Assembly: GCF_001428045.1 (NCBI RefSeq)
Contig: NZ_LMSD01000019.1
Coordinates: 1 to 64,000 of the forward strand
Reading direction: 5' to 3'
DNA: 64,000 nt
Source: Paenibacillus sp. Soil750
Lineage (GTDB): Bacteria > Bacillota > Bacilli > Paenibacillales > NBRC-103111
Shown here: positions 60,530 through 64,000 of the stretch, in pieces
Layout: every line of letters begins with the position of its first letter
Position numbering within the stretch: the first letter of the stretch is position 1
Made by a program: the position numbers and the translations under genes
The notes under the pieces: generated by a model
Seen by the model: the letters and a program-made list of their open reading frames with translations, nothing else
What the model was told of the DNA's origin: nothing
Databases searched by the model: none

Positions 60530-61635
60530 AGGCGTACCTTTTCCTTTTTTTGCTTCCATACAAAATAAAGCATCAAGAAAAGGAAATAGATTTCAACGAA
60601 AAATCGAAGGATTAGCCAGCCCTCAGAGAAGTATTGATTTCGCTCCAGATTGACAATACGCATGAACAGGAGAGTAAGTAAGCCAATGCCCACTCCGAGC
60701 CATATGTTCATCCAAGGAACAGGGTCTTCTTCAACTTCAGTTGCGCCATTAATTGAGTAGCGAAGCAACATGATGGTCGTATGCCAGGTATTCATGACGA
60801 ACAACAGCGATAACCCTGTGAAGAGGAGCAGGAAGACGAACAAGACACGGTTAATAAACCCGTATTCCGTCACCATGGAGTCAGCCGTCATACTCCAGAG
60901 GTACACATAATTTTCAACCCCAACCGTACCATGAAAACCGATAGGCACAAAAAAAGTAACCAGCAAGAATAATATACCAAATAGTGGCACGATCCAGCGA
61001 AAATGAAATTTAAAACCTACGGTATACAGCCGATTAAAAATAAGGAGGCTGAGATAGCCAGAGAATAGGAAGGTAGAGGCAGCAATCGTCATGAAAGAAG
61101 GAGGCTTATTGACATAACCAGCTACATAACGAATCGCATCCCAGTTAATGTTTTCATTGAATATAGCTTTCATGATAAACAAAATGAGCAATGGTGAACT
61201 AAGTATGACCATAATTTCATGAATAAATTGGACAGTACGTGTAGATCGGCTGCATGCCCATACGGCTGCGGTTGCCATGAGAAGCAGGTTCAGAAAGGGG
61301 TTAATGTCGGGGTAAAAGAACATGCGAACCGTTTCTGAATAAGCATAGATCACGATAATTCCAGCCGGTAACCAAAGACACAGCGCGGCAAATAAGATAT
61401 TGATTTGACGAAACCAACGTGGCGTATACCGATCACATATTTCCGGGAAGCCGAGTCCTGGAAACCGTTCGAAGCAAGCCATGGTGCCAAGCGAGAGGAT
61501 GGAGCCAATAACCATTGCGACCAGCATGCCCGAAACGGCGCCATTGAACCGATCTCGAATCAGCAGAGAGGGGACGAACATCATGATATTAATCAAGCCT
61601 ACATAGAGCACATGATAGTAGGTATAGCGTGACAT
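60526..61635 (-). CDS. gerB: spore germination protein GerB-type permease
   Basis: A 369-residue integral membrane protein of the GerAB (APC superfamily) type with about ten helices. The ligand-binding subunit of germinant receptors has this fold. It starts four bases after gerA ends and overlaps gerC by four bases. The germinant, an amino acid or sugar, cannot be read from the sequence. Confidence 0.92.
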   Translation of the reverse strand: MSRYTYYHVLYVGLINIMMFVPSLLIRDRFNGAVSGMLVAMVIGSILSLGTMACFERFPGLGFPEICDRYTPRWFRQINILFAALCLWLPAGIIVIYAYSETVRMFFYPDINPFLNLLLMATAAVWACSRSTRTVQFIHEIMVILSSPLLILFIMKAIFNENINWDAIRYVAGYVNKPPSFMTIAASTFLFSGYLSLLIFNRLYTVGFKFHFRWIVPLFGILFLLVTFFVPIGFHGTVGVENYVYLWSMTADSMVTEYGFINRVLFVFLLLFTGLSLLFVMNTWHTTIMLLRYSINGATEVEEDPVPWMNIWLGVGIGLLTLLFMRIVNLERNQYFSEGWLILRFFVEIYFLFLMLYFVWKQKKEKVRL

Positions 61636-61638
61636 GAT

Positions 61639-62982
61639 TTACTTTGACCCCTTTCTAAGGTTGTTGTGGTGTGCTTTCGCCTCAAGTTTGGGGATGTAGA
61701 AGGCCAAATAGGGTTGGCCAAAGCTTCGAAGACTACACCAATAGGAGATTAAGATGAAGCCAAGGACGACGACACCGAGCAACCCGAAGAAAATGGCAGC
61801 TATCACAAAGATGTATTTAACGAAGCGGACCGAGTAGCCGAAGCCGTTATTTGGAATGACGAAATTGGAGATCGCCACAACGGAGGTCACAATAATCATA
61901 ATGGAGCTTACTAACCCGGCTTGTTGGATAGCTTGACCCAGAATGAGCCCCCCAACCGTTGTGGCTGTCGAGCCCACATATCGCGGTAACCTGAGGCTAG
62001 CCTCGTTCAAGGCTTCGATCATGAATAACATGATGAAGACTTCGATAAAGGACGGATAGGGGACGACGACACGGCTTCCTGCGATCGAAAGGGTCAATTG
62101 GACACGAAGCACTTCAGGATTGTAAGAGACGATCGCAATATAAAGAGCGGGCAGTGTAATCGTTAAAAGCATGGCGAAATAGCGAAGCAGGACGAGGCAC
62201 TTGCTCATCCAATAGGATTCATAGTCATCATCCATGGCATGTAGGAAATCAAAGAGCCGTACAGGAAGAACGAGTCCGAAGCGGCTTCCATCTTGAAGAA
62301 GGGCAATCTTCCCTCGTTCGAGCATGGCTGCGATACGGTCGGGTCTCTCTGTTTGAAGGATGATCGGGAAAAAACGATGTCTTCGCCCCGATAACGACTG
62401 CATCAGCTGGCCGGCAGCTTGGAGAAGTTTTATTTGTATGTTGGAAATCCGCTCATTTAGAAGTCCAAGCACCTTTTCATTGACAAGATCCTTGTCATAA
62501 AGAACGCTGACCCGGGTGTTCGAGATTTCCCCAATGGTATGCGTTTCTACGCAAAGAGAGGGCGCATTATAACGCACCCGAACGAGGCTAATATTTAAAT
62601 CCAAATCTTCGGTAAGTGCACTCTGCGGCCCCTGTATGGCAACCTCAACCTGAACGGTATCGGGCTTGTCCTGGAATTTTCGTTGTACATCAAAGCGGTA
62701 GACCTGCTCTTCAATTTGAAAGAGGACAGTGCCTTTGAGCAGCAGGGACGTCCAGTGCTCGGAGTGATCCGCTTTGCCAAAGGCAGGGTTCGAATTCAGC
62801 ATGCGATCGAATTCTTCAGGATTAAAGCAGTAAGAGTAAGGAACGGTTAATCCATTTTTGATTAGTGCAAGGTCACAAAGAGATGGGAAATAAATCACTT
62901 CCATTTGCATATAGCCATTGTCTAGGGTGTCATAGAATAGGTCAGCTGGATTATTCAATTCAGCACGGATGCGTTCAATCAT
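61639..62982 (-). CDS. gerA: spore germination protein GerA-type subunit
   Basis: A 447-residue GerAA/GerXA protein. A soluble N-terminal part (about 1-240, including ISNTRVSVLYDKDLVNEK and LLQDGSRFGLVLPVRLFDF) is followed by membrane helices at about 265-290, 310-330, 345-365, 370-390 and 395-420. YPSFIEVFIMLFMIEALNEA and LPRYVGSTATTVGGLILGQA are family hallmarks. It is slightly short at the N-terminus compared with about 480-500 residues for many members, which is within the family range. It is the first gene of the ger operon. Confidence 0.93.
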   Translation of the reverse strand: MIERIRAELNNPADLFYDTLDNGYMQMEVIYFPSLCDLALIKNGLTVPYSYCFNPEEFDRMLNSNPAFGKADHSEHWTSLLLKGTVLFQIEEQVYRFDVQRKFQDKPDTVQVEVAIQGPQSALTEDLDLNISLVRVRYNAPSLCVETHTIGEISNTRVSVLYDKDLVNEKVLGLLNERISNIQIKLLQAAGQLMQSLSGRRHRFFPIILQTERPDRIAAMLERGKIALLQDGSRFGLVLPVRLFDFLHAMDDDYESYWMSKCLVLLRYFAMLLTITLPALYIAIVSYNPEVLRVQLTLSIAGSRVVVPYPSFIEVFIMLFMIEALNEASLRLPRYVGSTATTVGGLILGQAIQQAGLVSSIMIIVTSVVAISNFVIPNNGFGYSVRFVKYIFVIAAIFFGLLGVVVLGFILISYWCSLRSFGQPYLAFYIPKLEAKAHHNNLRKGSK

Positions 62983-63070
62983 GCCAATCCCCCCAAATTC
63001 CCTTACATTACCATGCGGCTTAGCGTGCCCTGAAAGGGAGGAGAATAATCAGAGATTGATACAATCGAAA

Positions 63071-63116
63071 CAGCGACAGTCTTGGACGAGTAATTAGAGT
63101 CCTAGACCTGTCGCTG
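63071..63116 (-). terminator. long hairpin between the PAP2 gene and the ger operon
   Basis: CAGCGACAG and CTGTCGCTG pair perfectly, continued inward by TCTTGGAC against GTCCTAGA. On the minus strand TTTCGATT follows. It probably ends the PAP2 transcript before gerA. Confidence 0.6.
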
Positions 63117-63217
63117 TATGTTTAAACGTTGAAAAGTAATACCGGGTAGTTAGATGCAGCGCCAGCTACTTACATCGCACCGCTATGACAGGCAGGGGTT
63201 CACAGGGTTCATGAATC

Positions 63218-63883
63218 TCACTCCTTACGTGAGGGTAGATGTTTCTGATTTTCCATATACCATTGAAAGATCCAAACGCAGAAAGTGAACCAGAATCCGC
63301 TAGCTAAATATGCGCCGACAACGTCACTCGGATAATGGACACCGAGATAGATCCGACTGCTGCCAATCATAAGAATCATAAGGATACTAATACAAATGAC
63401 GATCGTTCTGCCACCTTTCGAAGGGACGTGTCGCCAAAGCAGGAATGAAAGAGCAGCGTACAGCGCGAAGGCAGCCATGGAATGACCACTCGGAAAACTA
63501 TATCCGGATTCTTCAATCAGTCTGTGAAGCGTAGGGCGCTCCCGTTGAAAAACTAACTTCAAGAGCTGATTCAAGATGGCTGTGCCAGCCACGAGGACTA
63601 GGAATAGAACTAATTCAAGTCGGTGATTCAGAAATTTAAATAAGAGAAATAGGGAACATATGGAAAGGGTAATTACAACGGGCGTTGAACCGATGAATGT
63701 GAAACATTTCATGATGGTAGTCAGCCATGGAGATTCCATTCCTTGAACGGCAGAAATAACTCTGCTGTCGAATTGTGCGATCCATCGCCCTTTTATAAGG
63801 GAAGCAACTACGCTAAAGCAGATAACCGAAAGAATGCTTAGGACTAAGAAAACAGTTATTTTTAATTTTGATTTTGGTTGCAT
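63218..63883 (-). CDS. PAP2 family phosphatase
   Basis: A 221-residue membrane protein with six helices and all three PAP2 motifs: KLVFQRERP, SFPSGHS and SSRIYLGVHYPSD. It should dephosphorylate a lipid substrate such as undecaprenyl diphosphate or phosphatidylglycerol phosphate on the outer membrane face. The ribosome binding site is weak (GGGGC about 11 bases upstream of the ATG). It is a single gene 235 bp upstream of gerA. Confidence 0.9.
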   Translation of the reverse strand: MQPKSKLKITVFLVLSILSVICFSVVASLIKGRWIAQFDSRVISAVQGMESPWLTTIMKCFTFIGSTPVVITLSICSLFLLFKFLNHRLELVLFLVLVAGTAILNQLLKLVFQRERPTLHRLIEESGYSFPSGHSMAAFALYAALSFLLWRHVPSKGGRTIVICISILMILMIGSSRIYLGVHYPSDVVGAYLASGFWFTFCVWIFQWYMENQKHLPSRKE

Positions 63884-64000
63884 CGTGAAGTTAGCCCCAG
63901 TCGATCAGATCTATGGAAGATAAGGCAGTCGTTCAAACTATTTACAATACCTTCATTTAATTATATTAAACAATTGTTTGCCAAGGTGCAAAGGGGCGAT

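Overview
The window looks like chromosomal DNA of an endospore-forming, surface-layer-bearing Firmicute of the Paenibacillus type. Pointers to this are strong GGAGG-type ribosome binding sites, a gerA-gerB-gerC germination operon, a YjcZ-like small protein, SLH-domain exoproteins, YesN/YesM-type two-component systems beside LplBC-type sugar transporters, many AraC-type regulators, and moderate GC. No rRNA, tRNA, prophage, insertion sequence or CRISPR array was seen.

Layout. (a) 1-7.5 kb: a duplicated purine-rich non-coding stretch, a small hypothetical gene, a response regulator-kinase-MMPL exporter operon, and a cupredoxin/HPP membrane protein pair divergent from a LysR regulator. (b) 7.8-10.3 kb: DedA, an atypical thioredoxin-fold protein, an MBL hydrolase and a YjcZ-like protein. 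(c) 10.4-24.7 kb: a vitamin B12 region. Two cobalamin riboswitches, each with promoter and intrinsic terminator, face each other. One controls a 1060-aa secreted protein (alpha/alpha-barrel, two DUF4430 domains, three SLH domains). The other controls an operon of an SLH alpha/alpha-barrel protein, a membrane-anchored DUF4430 protein, EcfT, and a fused EcfA-EcfA-EcfS protein. Barrel plus DUF4430 is the domain plan of animal intrinsic factor and transcobalamin, so I infer a surface cobalamin-capture system feeding an ECF importer. A LysR regulator, metE with a MET-box-like site, and a 5'-truncated glyA follow.

(d) 24.8-39.1 kb: a NUDIX hydrolase, two Gfo/Idh/MocA oxidoreductases with an AraC regulator, then a mixed cluster with two sugar-ABC permeases, a MacA-like adaptor, a MacB-core-like membrane protein without ATPase, a solute-binding lipoprotein, a secreted modular beta protein and a two-component system. 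(e) 39.5-54.6 kb: a sialic acid locus with an AraC regulator, nanA, a YhcH/NanQ-type protein, a secreted sialidase, a YesN/YesM-type pair with a double-input kinase, an LplBC-type transporter with binding protein, and a second sialidase without signal peptide. Twin 35-bp elements with AAATGA direct repeats precede nanA and the secreted sialidase. (f) 54.7-64 kb: a DUF4177 protein, lutABC with a FadR-type regulator, thirteen 52-bp tandem repeats, gerABC on the minus strand, and a PAP2 phosphatase.

Working together: region (c) would capture and import B12 while metE supplies a B12-independent methionine route. Region (e) would cleave sialosides outside the cell, import the products, release remaining sialic acid inside, and split it with NanA. 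Region (f) supports lactate oxidation and spore germination.
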